38,611 nt of DNA, taken from Chloroflexota bacterium. Its GTDB lineage: Bacteria > Chloroflexota > UBA6077 > CF-72. A model generated the notes under the pieces. That model saw nothing but the letters and a program-made list of their open reading frames with translations, was not told where the DNA came from and did no database searches. The stretch spans positions 1-38,611 of the forward strand of contig JAFAZN010000141.1 in assembly GCA_019239775.1 (NCBI GenBank). Reading direction: 5' to 3'. Position 1 is the first letter of the stretch; the number at the start of each line of letters is the position of its first letter. The translations under genes were made by a program, and so were the position numbers. This document shows, piece by piece, positions 1 to 7,705 of the stretch.

Positions 1-1
1 G

Positions 2-121
2 GCAGCGCACGGATCGATTGTGGCGCGGGAATACGGAATCCCAGCGGTCATGGGCACTGGCAACGCCACCCAGAGAATCGTCAGCGGACAAATCGTCACG
101 GTCGACGGCGACGCGGGATAG
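2..121 (+). CDS. C-terminal end of a PEP-utilising enzyme (phosphohistidine 'mobile' domain), cut by the window edge
   Basis: Reading from base 2, an open frame of 39 codons runs to a TAG at 119-121 and has no start in the window, so the gene is truncated on its left side. The peptide has the order [14 protein letters not shown], then GTGNAT, then [11 protein letters not shown]. This is the characteristic end of the swivelling phosphohistidine domain of PEP synthase, pyruvate phosphate dikinase and rifampicin phosphotransferase-like proteins. The domain shuttles phosphate on a histidine lying upstream of the visible part. Which family member this is cannot be told, because the ATP-grasp and PEP-binding domains lie outside the window. 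The fold assignment is fairly sure; the exact function is open. Confidence 0.8.
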   Translation, partial: AAHGSIVAREYGIPAVMGTGNATQRIVSGQIVTVDGDAG

Positions 122-221
122 TGACGCTTGCCACCCGCAGAGCATGAACGTCATTGACGTTGGGGCTCCACCAGGAGAGCGATGGCATGGCTTGCCCGCT
201 GCGGGTTTTGATTGCGGAGGA

Positions 222-449
222 TCAGTATCGAGAAACGATGCCTGGTCGCTGAAACGAGAGAATTTCGGGACCCAGCGGCAGCGTCGCGATGATCCACCTA
301 CCGGCGCCGTGCTCACTCTGCACGCCAAGCAGGTGCAGCAGGTAGCGACCATCCACCTCCATTCGCAGCCAGACTGAGGTCCACTCGACGCCCACGGCGC
401 TGATCCTCCTGCTTGCTGGCGCATTCCCGAACGTCGGTGTATTGGACAC
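222..449 (-). CDS. Possible small hypothetical protein (75 aa)
   Basis: A minus-strand frame from a GTG at 449 encodes 75 residues of no recognised family. Its middle (WLRMEVDGRYLLHLLGVQ, then WIIATLPLGPEI) looks protein-like, and codon third positions are GC-rich in the manner of the neighbouring genes. There is no convincing ribosome-binding site before the GTG. An internal ATG at 362 would give 46 residues. The rest of the stretch from 122 to 627 holds nothing else I can support. Confidence 0.3.
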   Translation of the reverse strand: MSNTPTFGNAPASRRISAVGVEWTSVWLRMEVDGRYLLHLLGVQSEHGAGRWIIATLPLGPEILSFQRPGIVSRY

Positions 450-627
450 CCTGCTGAGTGTGGCAGCCCCGGCTTTGTGCCTGATGTGAACTTCCTGTTG
501 ATCGTCGTCTGGTTGGTGGTACTAGGTGGCTCGTCTGTCGCGTGGAGCCCGTGTAGCATCACCCTAACCTTTATGCAACAATGAGCACGCATCGTGGTGC
601 ATGCTTACTTGGAGCGCGCGAAGACTC

Positions 628-873
628 ATGGCATTTAGCGAGACCCTGCGACGTCTGCGGCTGGAGCACTTCTTCTCGCAGGCCGAGCTCGCACGGCGAT
701 CCGGCGTGCACGCGCTCACAATTACTCGCCTCGAGAGCGGGCGTACGGCTCCATCCACGCGCACCGTCCGCGCGCTCGCCGAGGCGCTTGGGGTGCAACC
801 GCTCGAGCTTGCGAGTCCACAAGAGGTCGCCGAAGCCGATCGACGCGAACGCAATCGCGAGCTGAAGCGCTAA
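628..873 (+). CDS. Small XRE/HTH_3-family DNA-binding protein
   Basis: The product is 81 residues from the ATG at 628 and is almost entirely one helix-turn-helix domain of the Cro/C1 type. FSETLRRLRLEHFFSQAELA forms the first helices. SGVHALTITRLESGRTAPS holds the recognition helix and the conserved E-x-G turn, followed by VRALAEALGV. An in-frame ATG at 601 would add nine residues (MLTWSARRL) that do not belong to the domain, so the later start is preferred. A GGAG lies 13 nt before it, a rather long spacing. The protein probably acts as a transcriptional repressor or activator; the target is unknown. Its 3' end overlaps the convergent small gene at 870-1106 by 4 nt. Confidence 0.75.
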   Translation: MAFSETLRRLRLEHFFSQAELARRSGVHALTITRLESGRTAPSTRTVRALAEALGVQPLELASPQEVAEADRRERNRELKR

Positions 874-1106
874 CCTCCCTGCGCCTGTTGGAGTTGGCCC
901 GACAAGACGGTCTGGAGACGTTCAAGAATGGTGTGCGCCTTGCGGCGACGTTCGCGCATGCGCTCGGGCGCGGTCGGCCGGTCGGCGAGCGCCTGAAGCA
1001 TCCAGGGCAGCGTGACGCGCAAGTGTTCGGCTTCAATCCAGCTCAGGGTGAGCTGCACATCGGGGTGCTGTGTGTCGGTGTTCTCAGATGTGTTTGCGAG
1101 CGTCAT
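870..1106 (-). CDS. Small hypothetical protein (78 aa)
   Basis: The frame starts at an ATG (1104-1106) preceded by a strong ribosome-binding site, GAGGAGG, 7 nt upstream, which is the main reason to believe it. The product is hydrophilic. It has a predicted helical middle (SWIEAEHLRVTLPWMLQALA) and a basic stretch (ERMRERRRKAHTILERL). I recognise no family, membrane segment or signal peptide. It lies just downstream of IF-1 on the same strand, 86 nt away, so it could be the last gene of the zinc-ribbon/infA transcript. Confidence 0.6.
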   Translation of the reverse strand: MTLANTSENTDTQHPDVQLTLSWIEAEHLRVTLPWMLQALADRPTAPERMRERRRKAHTILERLQTVLSGQLQQAQGG

Positions 1107-1192
1107 GCGCAGTCCTCCTCTGGACGTGTCGGCGTGGGTCCACGGGGCTTGGAAGCGGCACTGCCTCAGCAGAGCCGGGGGCGAAGCCCTTG

Positions 1193-1411
1193 CTAGCGAT
1201 AGCGGTAACTTACGCGGCCGCGCGTCAGGTCGTATGGACTCATTTCAACGCGCACGCGGTCGCCGAGAAGAATTCTGATGCGGAACCTGCGCATTTTGCC
1301 GCCGGTGTACGCGAGCAGTTCATGGCCGTTGTCGAGCCGAACGGTGAATTGGGAGTTCCGCATCGTATCTATCACGGTCCCGTCCATCTCGAGCGCGTCA
1401 CCTTTTGGCAT
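1193..1411 (-). CDS. infA: Translation initiation factor IF-1
   Basis: From the ATG at 1411 the product is exactly 72 residues, the usual length of IF-1, and is a single S1-like OB fold. Diagnostic segments are [18 protein letters not shown]-x-NGHELLAY, [17 protein letters not shown] and the ending [17 protein letters not shown], close to the bacterial consensus. IF-1 sits in the A site of the 30S subunit during initiation. The same frame stays open upstream as far as 1678, but that extension lies antisense-free inside the zinc-ribbon gene and is not part of the family. A GGAGG lies 13 nt before the ATG. The gene follows the zinc-ribbon gene by 20 nt, so the two are probably co-transcribed. 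This is not the classical ribosomal-protein operon setting. Confidence 0.93.
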   Translation of the reverse strand: MPKGDALEMDGTVIDTMRNSQFTVRLDNGHELLAYTGGKMRRFRIRILLGDRVRVEMSPYDLTRGRVSYRYR

Positions 1412-1431
1412 CAGCGGTGCAACGCCTCCAC

Positions 1432-1794
1432 CTAGTAGCGGCTCCGACTGTATCCGCCCGATCGGTTGCCGCCACCGCGCTGCTGGAAGCAGCTCGAGCA
1501 GTACACCGGCTTGTCGCCACTCGGCTGGAACGGCACCTGCGCCTCCTGCCCGCAACTCGAACAGGTCGCGCTGAACATCTCCCGCTGGACGCGACCGCCG
1601 CCATAGGACGAAGACGAGCCATACGAGTCGTAAGACGATCCGCCGCCGTCGCGTTGCGCCTTGCGCGCGGCGCGACAATCAGCGCAGCGGCTCGGCTCGC
1701 TGAAGCCGCGGCTGGCGTAAAAATCCTGCTCGCCGCTCGTAAACGTAAATGCCTGACCGCAGTCGCGGCAGGTAATAGTGGTATCGGCCGACAT
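1432..1794 (-). CDS. Zinc-ribbon domain protein with two CxxC knuckle pairs
   Basis: The product is 120 residues. The N-terminal domain is the short zinc ribbon of the PF13451 type: [31 protein letters not shown], then [11 protein letters not shown], giving CxxC and CxxC ligand pairs. A Gly/Ser/Tyr-rich linker (about residues 50-68) leads to a second ribbon, [20 protein letters not shown] followed by [14 protein letters not shown], and an Arg/Gly/Ser-rich tail suggestive of RNA contact. A GGGAG lies 9 nt before the ATG at 1794. The molecular role of the family is unknown. Co-transcription with IF-1 suggests, by inference only, a link to translation or stress. Confidence 0.85.
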   Translation of the reverse strand: MSADTTITCRDCGQAFTFTSGEQDFYASRGFSEPSRCADCRAARKAQRDGGGSSYDSYGSSSSYGGGRVQREMFSATCSSCGQEAQVPFQPSGDKPVYCSSCFQQRGGGNRSGGYSRSRY

Positions 1795-2191
1795 CGTTGA
1801 CGGCTCCCTTCAAGGTCTTGGAAAGCCGTTCGGCGAACTGGCATCCCGAACGGTACAGAAACAAGGGCTCCGTCAACGCGTGATCAGAAGAACGAAACGG
1901 AACAAACTACAACCAGTCCTCGAGCAGTATACGCGAAGCGGAAGAGTCAGCGAAACAGTTCCGCTTGAACATCCGAATCATGTTGTAGGCTGCGCTGATC
2001 ATGCTGTTGATGCCTCTCGTGCGCGTGCGTATGCGGCTGTGCACGGCTCGCACAGGCATTCCGGATCCGCTGGCCGGACTTCGGCATAGGTCTCGGAAAG
2101 CGGCCTCGTGCTGTTTGCGATCGGTGGCGGCAGCTTTCTGGTCCGGGCAATCCTTGGGGTGCGTGTGATTGGTCATCCGCCAGCCTGCCTG
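1795..2191. other. Gene-poor stretch between the phosphoesterase and the zinc-ribbon gene
   Basis: About 400 bases with no gene I can support. The part next to 1794 must hold the promoter and leader of the zinc-ribbon/infA unit. On the minus strand a TTGACG occurs near 1875, but no good -10 follows at the usual spacing. An 89-codon minus frame at 1907-2176 has an implausible His/Arg/Cys-rich composition and no ribosome-binding site, so it is not called. No clear terminator hairpin was seen after the phosphoesterase stop. Confidence 0.4.
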
Positions 2192-3634
2192 CTATCGGTC
2201 GTCGCCGTCCGCGTGGGCGTTGAACACGTCCGGTCCGAACGGGACCAGGCCGGGTGCGGCCGCGAAGCCGATGTGGCCGGCACCGTCGGCGCCGCCGGCA
2301 TCGATGCCAAGCAGGTCCTCGTAGGTGCGCAGCGCCGAATAGTGGTTGTACTGACCGGCGGTGTTGTCGGTTCCCGGTTTGATGAACCGTCGATTGAGTA
2401 CCACCGCGCCAACCTGGCCGCCGCCCGGTGAAGTATTGGTCGTGGCGCGGCCGAAAACATCACCAGGTGCAACCGTGTTGGGCCCGGCCTGTTCGTAGCA
2501 GCAAGAGCGCACGTCGCTCTGGCCGGTCAGAGTTACTCCGCCTTCGTCGAAGGTGACCACCACGAGCATATGACCGTCGCGATAGGCCGGCGACTCCATG
2601 ATCAGCGGCATCCAGTGTTTGAGCCACAAATCCGCTCCGACCAGTCCGCCGGTGTGTCCGCCCTCGCTGTTCACGCCAGTGCAGGTGCCATCATGTCCAT
2701 CGTTGCAGACATTCGGCGTGATGAACGCAAACCGTGGTGTGGTTTCAATTTCACTGAGATCCCGTGCAAGGTGACCGCTGGGATCCGGCTTACCGTCAGG
2801 TCCCAACTTGCCGAGAGGCACCACGTTGGCGTTGCACTCGGCGGTGTTGTCGATGATGGAGTGGAAATACACAAACGGGTTGTGTCGAGTCGCGTACTGG
2901 TCGGTCGCCGTGCCGATCTCGGCGTGGTCGACTCCCCCGATTGGCGGATGCGCGCAATCGGTGCCCCCGGTTGGATCCGGAGTACCACCATCACGGGCAG
3001 GATCGTTGCCCATGTCTTCGTCATAGTCACGCCAGGCGGCCACATGCGTCCGCGGATCCGAATGGAATCTCGCATCGACCTGGTCGACGATTGTCGGTGC
3101 GCCGTGTGCTCCGGTTCCCGCGTTGGGCGCCGGATACACGCATCCCTGTCCGTCGACCTGGCCAGGATTGGTGGCCGGAAACGGATCATCATTCCCAGGC
3201 TGGACATCCTCGAAGAAGAATTGAATGCCCGTGAACGGCGGACTCAACGAAGCCAGGTTCGAGCAATCCGCCTTGGTGGTGTTGGTTGGCGACTGGCCCG
3301 AGATCTGCGAAATGTAGTTATCCAGGCTGGCGTGGCCGGTGGCATAGTAGCCTTCCACCAGCTCGCCCTCATTGCGCAGGGTGCCGTTCAGATAGGTTGC
3401 TGGAGAGCTCGGGCCAAAGGTGCTGGCGAAAGACTCGTTTTCGAGCTCCACGATGAGGATCTGGTGGATGCTGCCTGGCGGAAGCGCGGCGCGCAGTCGA
3501 GGTTGATCATCTACGGCGCCGCGCCACTCTGAATCACGGGCGGAGGCGAACGTTGCAATTGAGACCGGAAGCAATGCCAGCGTCGCGGCGAGCAGAAGCC
3601 GCCGCGTAAGAGCAGGCCGAAAGCGCACGAACAT
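2192..3634 (-). CDS. Secreted phosphoesterase (PF04185, phospholipase C / acid phosphatase type)
   Basis: The product is 480 residues. It begins with a Sec-type signal peptide: basic MFVRFRPALTRR, hydrophobic LLLAATLALLPVSIATF, and an A-S-A cleavage region near residue 32. The mature part carries the family's metal-site landmarks in order: VELENESFASTFG (from residue 62), YYATGHASLDNYISQISGQS (residues 97-116), FVYFHSI, VVVTFDEGG and NHYSALRTYEDLLGI. Enzymes of this family hydrolyse phosphodiesters or phosphomonoesters of lipids and small molecules outside the membrane. The many Cys residues in the mature part could form disulfides, in line with export. No gene in the island is obviously linked to it. 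Substrate preference cannot be read from the sequence. Confidence 0.88.
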   Translation of the reverse strand: MFVRFRPALTRRLLLAATLALLPVSIATFASARDSEWRGAVDDQPRLRAALPPGSIHQILIVELENESFASTFGPSSPATYLNGTLRNEGELVEGYYATGHASLDNYISQISGQSPTNTTKADCSNLASLSPPFTGIQFFFEDVQPGNDDPFPATNPGQVDGQGCVYPAPNAGTGAHGAPTIVDQVDARFHSDPRTHVAAWRDYDEDMGNDPARDGGTPDPTGGTDCAHPPIGGVDHAEIGTATDQYATRHNPFVYFHSIIDNTAECNANVVPLGKLGPDGKPDPSGHLARDLSEIETTPRFAFITPNVCNDGHDGTCTGVNSEGGHTGGLVGADLWLKHWMPLIMESPAYRDGHMLVVVTFDEGGVTLTGQSDVRSCCYEQAGPNTVAPGDVFGRATTNTSPGGGQVGAVVLNRRFIKPGTDNTAGQYNHYSALRTYEDLLGIDAGGADGAGHIGFAAAPGLVPFGPDVFNAHADGDDR

Positions 3635-3739
3635 GCAGCAAGGCTAATTCGAGCACTTGCGCACCAACGTTAAGCGCGTGCGAACTCTTGGGAAACATAT
3701 GCTCGCAAATCTTTGGTGACACCGCCGGGAGCGCCGGTG

Positions 3740-3957
3740 CGGTCACTCCCAGCTGGTGTTCATGGAGGGTATTTTAGTTCGTGGAGGCCTCTCTTCCTGA
3801 AACTAACACATACAACGTGTCGCGGCGACGCTGTTGGGTATCAGCTAACAAAGGACTCATGCGCAATTAACCTGCGTACGCACACACGTCCGTGGCTGAT
3901 ACCTCCGTGGGAGACAACATCGGTTGGGCATCACTCCGTGGTGAGGTACGTCCATGC
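3740..3957. repeat. Gap between phosphoesterase and GGDEF/EAL genes, with degenerate copies of the 18-bp CCGTGG repeat
   Basis: The 380-base gap 3635-4015 holds no gene. Within it are elements resembling the tandem unit at the right end of the window: CCGTGG at 3890, CTCCGTGGGAGACA at 3903-3916 and CATCACTCCGTGGTGAG at 3930-3946. There are also two copies of TTCRTGGAGG, at 3759-3768 and 3778-3787. The longest exact matches to the terminal array are 13-14 bases. The spacing (15 and 31 nt between CCGTGG cores) is less regular than there. A perfect inverted repeat GTCGC-G-GCGAC lies at 3819-3829. The upstream region of the phosphoesterase gene must also lie here. Confidence 0.45.
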
Positions 3958-4015
3958 GAAGACAACCTTAAACGGGCGGGACGGATACGGCGGAAGCGGC
4001 CAGCGGGGTGCGGCG

Positions 4016-6268
4016 TCAGGCGGCGAACGTGTGGGATCGACTCGGTTGCGCAAGCTGCCAGGCGTACGCTGGCTGCGGGCGACCTAGCGCGTAGCCCTGG
4101 GCCATATCGCAGCCCAACTCCGTGAGGTGTCGCAGCGTGCTCTCATCCTCGACGCCTTCGGCAACCACCACGAATCCCAGGCTTCGACCCATCTGGATCG
4201 TCCAGCGCACCACTTCGGCCTCGCGCGTTTCCGGTTTCAGACCGCGGATGAACGAGCGGTCAATCTTCAATTCATGCGCCGGCAGCGTTGTGAGATAGCT
4301 CAAGGAGCTGTAGCCGGTGCCGAAGTCGTCGATCGCGATGTGTAGGCCTAACGCCTCGAGTGCGCGGAGCGTTTCCAAACCGCGTTCGCGGTCGGTCATC
4401 ACCGCGGTTTCGGTGAGCTCCAGAGTTACGCTTTCGGCGGCAACGTTGGATTCCGCCAGCAACACTGCGACTCGGTCCGGAAGTGTGGAATCCTGGAGGT
4501 CATAGGCTGACAGGTTGACGGCGATGTGCAGGTCCACTCCGTCAGATTGCCACATGCGCAGCTGGCGCAGCGCAGTGCGCAGCACCCACCGGGTCAACGC
4601 GCCGATCAGACCGGTTTCTTCGGCGAGTGGGATGAAGCGGTCGGGTGGAATGAGCCCGTGGATTGGATGGTGCCAGCGCACCAGGGCCTCCATCGTTGCA
4701 ATCCGACCGGTCTCGCAATCGATAATAGGTTGGTAGTGAAGCGTCAACTCGTCGTTGTCGATCGCACAACGCAGCGAACTCACCAGCATTAGTCGCTCGG
4801 TTGCTGGTTGTTCGTCCTGGGACGCAAGACGATACCCGGAGTGGTTCCGCTTAGCAGCGTACATGGCCATGTCCGCGCGACGCATAAGTGTATCGGCGTC
4901 GTCTCCGTGAACGGGGTACACCGCAATTCCCATGGTGGCACCAACTCCGACCTCGCGGCCGTCCAAGGCGTACGGGAGTTCGAGCGCTTCGAGCAACCGA
5001 GCGGCAATCGCGGGAGCCGCCACATCGTCCACATCGGGAAGCACCACAGCGAATTCGTCACCACCGAGTCGTGCGATTGTGTCGCACCCACGTAATTCGA
5101 CGATCAATCTGCGTGAGACGGCCTGCAGCAGTCGGTCACCTGCTTGATGGCCGAGCGTGTCGTTGACTTCTTTGAAGCGGTCCAAATCCATCAGCAGCAA
5201 TGCAAAGCTACTGTCTGTGCCCTCGGACGTCTCGATGTAGTGCTGCAGACGTTCCGCCAGCAAGGTCCGATTGGATAGGCCCGTCAGGCTGTCGTGCAGC
5301 GCCTGGTACTGCGCTTCGTCTCGCGCTTGCCGGAGCTCGGTATTGGCGGAGGCGAGTTCAGCCGATCGGTCGAGACTGGCCAGGAGGCCTGACGCAACGC
5401 CCGCAAGGAGCTCGAGACATTCGGCGTCTTCAGCGGTGAACTGCTTGCTTGCATCATAACTGTTGACGGAGAGCGCACCCATCAGTCGACCCTGGTGAAT
5501 CAGCGGAGCCGCCACCGCGGCTCTAATCCCGAGGCGTCCCGCCGAGGTGTGGCCAAACTGACGTTGATATTCGTTCGTCCAATAGGTCGACCGGTGCTGT
5601 ACTGCGCTGCCGCTCACACCGGAACCGGCTTCGATGAGGATTGCGTCTGCGTCGACAGGCATCGTGTTGCGAACGGCAACGAGTCCGCCGCGATCGGGAT
5701 CCCAGCGTGTGATGAGGCCATCCTGGCCGCCCAACACGCTAATCGCTTCGGCCAGGAGCTCGGTCAGGACGTGCTCGGCATCAGATTCGGCGACCATGCG
5801 GTGCGTCAGTTGCAGGAGCGACTGGCGGCGCGCCACTTGAGCTTGCGCCGCGAGGCGTCGCTGGCGCGGCGTCATGTCGCGAAACAGCAGCACCGCGCCT
5901 CCGTGCTCCAGCGACGTGAGCCAGTACATGACGGGCAGCATGGAGCCGTCTTTTCGACGGAAGTGCTCATCCTCTTCGTGGTAAGTCCCGCCCGAAGTTG
6001 ATGGCATATCAGCGTCGATCGCCTCGAACAGCTTCGCGCCCGCCAGCTCCTGGAGCGGCCAGCCCAACAGCAGCTCCGCCTGCGGGTTCATGAACACCAG
6101 GCGACCCTCGGCACCAAGGACGCAGAGCCCATCGCCGAGGGAGTCGAAGACAGCCGCATACGTCTGGCCCACGTCGGCGAGCAGCCGTTGCAGCTGCGGC
6201 GCGAGCGAGTCGACGTCGCAGATGCCGACGCCAGTCAGCTGGTGCGCGAGGAGAGCCTGTACGTCCAA
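4016..6268 (-). CDS. PAS-GAF-GGDEF-EAL cyclic-di-GMP signalling protein
   Basis: The product is 750 residues with no membrane segment, so it is probably cytoplasmic. Domains in order: a PAS sensor (about 35-140, with FDSLGDGLCVLGAEGRLVFM); a GAF sensor (about 150-305); a diguanylate cyclase domain (about 325-480) with intact GGDEF at 402-406; and an EAL phosphodiesterase domain (about 495-740). An RxxD inhibitory site (RGCD, 393-396) lies five residues before GGDEF. The EAL domain keeps EAL at 527-529, ELTE, DDFGTG (647-652), KID (668-670) and AEGVE (703-707). Both catalytic sites look complete, so the protein can in principle make and break c-di-GMP, with the direction set by the PAS and GAF ligands. 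It is transcribed divergently from the methyltransferase gene. Confidence 0.95.
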   Translation of the reverse strand: MDVQALLAHQLTGVGICDVDSLAPQLQRLLADVGQTYAAVFDSLGDGLCVLGAEGRLVFMNPQAELLLGWPLQELAGAKLFEAIDADMPSTSGGTYHEEDEHFRRKDGSMLPVMYWLTSLEHGGAVLLFRDMTPRQRRLAAQAQVARRQSLLQLTHRMVAESDAEHVLTELLAEAISVLGGQDGLITRWDPDRGGLVAVRNTMPVDADAILIEAGSGVSGSAVQHRSTYWTNEYQRQFGHTSAGRLGIRAAVAAPLIHQGRLMGALSVNSYDASKQFTAEDAECLELLAGVASGLLASLDRSAELASANTELRQARDEAQYQALHDSLTGLSNRTLLAERLQHYIETSEGTDSSFALLLMDLDRFKEVNDTLGHQAGDRLLQAVSRRLIVELRGCDTIARLGGDEFAVVLPDVDDVAAPAIAARLLEALELPYALDGREVGVGATMGIAVYPVHGDDADTLMRRADMAMYAAKRNHSGYRLASQDEQPATERLMLVSSLRCAIDNDELTLHYQPIIDCETGRIATMEALVRWHHPIHGLIPPDRFIPLAEETGLIGALTRWVLRTALRQLRMWQSDGVDLHIAVNLSAYDLQDSTLPDRVAVLLAESNVAAESVTLELTETAVMTDRERGLETLRALEALGLHIAIDDFGTGYSSLSYLTTLPAHELKIDRSFIRGLKPETREAEVVRWTIQMGRSLGFVVVAEGVEDESTLRHLTELGCDMAQGYALGRPQPAYAWQLAQPSRSHTFAA

Positions 6269-6342
6269 GGCTGATCGTGCCTTCTTGCAGCGACTATCGA
6301 CCGACGGCGAGGCAAACTTTAAAAGAACATAATGATCTGGAC

Positions 6343-7107
6343 GTGCTTAGCACCGCTGGATTGCGCGAACGTCGCGGAGACTATGGCGTTGACGCGCCGC
6401 TGACGGGGCTCTTGCCGCCGGGGGCAGCAGGCCTCGCGTTCACGTTATTGGCGGCATTTTTCGGCAGACGCGGGCAGCCGACGGCGGCTAAACTCGCGCT
6501 CGCCGCGAGCTTGCCCGCGTCGCTGACCTTCGGCATCTACCTGCACACCACCCGCCGAGGCAAGTTCCTGGTTTGGGCCGAGATCCTGGAGCGGCTCGAG
6601 CTGCGCGGCGACGAGCAGGTGCTCGACCTCGGCTGTGGCCGCGGCGCCGTTACGGCAATGGTGGCGAAGGTCGTGCCCCGCGGCAAGGTCGTCGGACTCG
6701 ATCTATGGCGCACCGAGGATCAATCCGGCAATAGCCCCGAGGTGACCGAGGCCAATCTGCGCGCCGAGGGCGTGGTCGATCGCTGTGAGCTGAGGACCGG
6801 CGACATGCTCAATGTGCCGGTAGCAGATGGTAGCTTCGATCTCGTGGTGAGCAGCCTTGCAATTCACAATATTGACGAACGCGACGTGCGGCATCACGAG
6901 CGCCGGCTACACGCGATCGATGAAGCCGTGCGCGTGCTCAAGCCCGGTGGTCGCCTGGCCATCGCCGACCTGCTGTGGACGCGTCGCTACGCGCATCGAT
7001 TGCGCGAGCTGGGGATGCAAGATGTCCACCAGAAGTCGCTGGGCTGGCGCTTCTGGTACGCGCCGGGCCTCGGCGCTGGTCTCGTCCTTGCGCGTAAGCC
7101 GGCATGA
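6343..7107 (+). CDS. Class I SAM-dependent methyltransferase with N-terminal membrane segments
   Basis: From the GTG at 6343 the product is 254 residues and begins LSTAGLRERRGDYGVDAP. The R-x-DYGVDAP segment is, in my recollection, the usual start of this family, so the upstream ATG at 6277 (22 extra residues, close to the divergent GGDEF start) is less likely. Two hydrophobic segments (about 22-40 and 50-66) precede the catalytic domain. The SAM-binding motif I is VLDLGCGRGAVT (94-105), followed by VVGLDLW, TGDMLNVPVADGSFDLVVSS and EAVRVLKPGGRLAIADL. The substrate is unknown; relatives are often annotated as ubiquinone/menaquinone or sterol methyltransferase-like. Its last codons overlap the next gene as ATGA, implying translational coupling. 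Confidence 0.85.
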   Translation: MLSTAGLRERRGDYGVDAPLTGLLPPGAAGLAFTLLAAFFGRRGQPTAAKLALAASLPASLTFGIYLHTTRRGKFLVWAEILERLELRGDEQVLDLGCGRGAVTAMVAKVVPRGKVVGLDLWRTEDQSGNSPEVTEANLRAEGVVDRCELRTGDMLNVPVADGSFDLVVSSLAIHNIDERDVRHHERRLHAIDEAVRVLKPGGRLAIADLLWTRRYAHRLRELGMQDVHQKSLGWRFWYAPGLGAGLVLARKPA

Positions 7108-7637
7108 CGAGCGAACCTGTCGCGGAGCTGCATGGTCAGTTCAGTAGCCCTGGTGCCACGCCGACGCCGTGGCGAGACGTGCTTGCCGTGCTCGAGCGGG
7201 CGGAGATCTTCTGGATCTCGACAGTCCGCGCCGATGGCCGTCCGCACGTGACCCCACTGCCAGCCATGTGGCTCGATGGCGCGCTGCATTTCGGTACCGG
7301 ACTCGACGAGCAGAAAGGCCGCAACCTGACGCGGAACCCCAACTGCGTCCTGACCACCGGCGAGAACACGTATCGGTCAGGGCTCGACGTGGTGGTCGAG
7401 GGACGCGCCGAACGCGTCACCGACCGCAAAACGCTGGAACGCCTCGCCGAGTTGTGGCAGTCGAAGATCGGGTGGCCCTACGACGTAGTCGAAGGCGGCT
7501 TCCGCCACCGGCCGGAGGGACCACAGCCGGAGACCGCGGACCTCACCGCGGTTGTTCCGGTGTTCGCAGTGAGACCGTCGAAAGTCCTGTCGTTCGGACG
7601 CGGCGAGCAGTTCGCCCAGACGCGCTACCGATTCTGA
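7104..7637 (+). CDS. Pyridoxamine 5'-phosphate oxidase-family flavin/deazaflavin-binding protein
   Basis: The product is 177 residues with the split-barrel fold of the PPOX family. Key segments are FWISTVRADGRPHVTPLPAM (about 36-55), ALHFGTGLDEQKGRNLTRNP, CVLTTG and DVVVEGRAERV, then FAVRPSKVLSFG near the C-terminus. Such proteins bind FMN or F420 and carry out small redox reactions. True PdxH carries C-terminal residues that are not seen here, so vitamin B6 synthesis is unlikely. The ATG lies inside the methyltransferase stop (ATGA overlap), so the two form one operon. The cofactor cannot be decided from sequence alone. Confidence 0.87.
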   Translation: MTSEPVAELHGQFSSPGATPTPWRDVLAVLERAEIFWISTVRADGRPHVTPLPAMWLDGALHFGTGLDEQKGRNLTRNPNCVLTTGENTYRSGLDVVVEGRAERVTDRKTLERLAELWQSKIGWPYDVVEGGFRHRPEGPQPETADLTAVVPVFAVRPSKVLSFGRGEQFAQTRYRF

Positions 7638-7705
7638 GCAACGCGTTCTCGCAGTTCCGAGACTGACCGCGCCCTGAGGGGACGAAACCCGCTAAGCTCG
7701 GCCTC

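Noticed and set aside
1907-2176. 89-codon minus-strand frame downstream of the phosphoesterase
   Set aside because: Composition is rich in His, Arg and Cys without protein-like pattern, it lacks a ribosome-binding site, and matches no family I know.
2570-3532. 320-codon plus-strand frame
   Set aside because: It is antisense to the well-supported phosphoesterase gene; long antisense frames are expected at this GC content.
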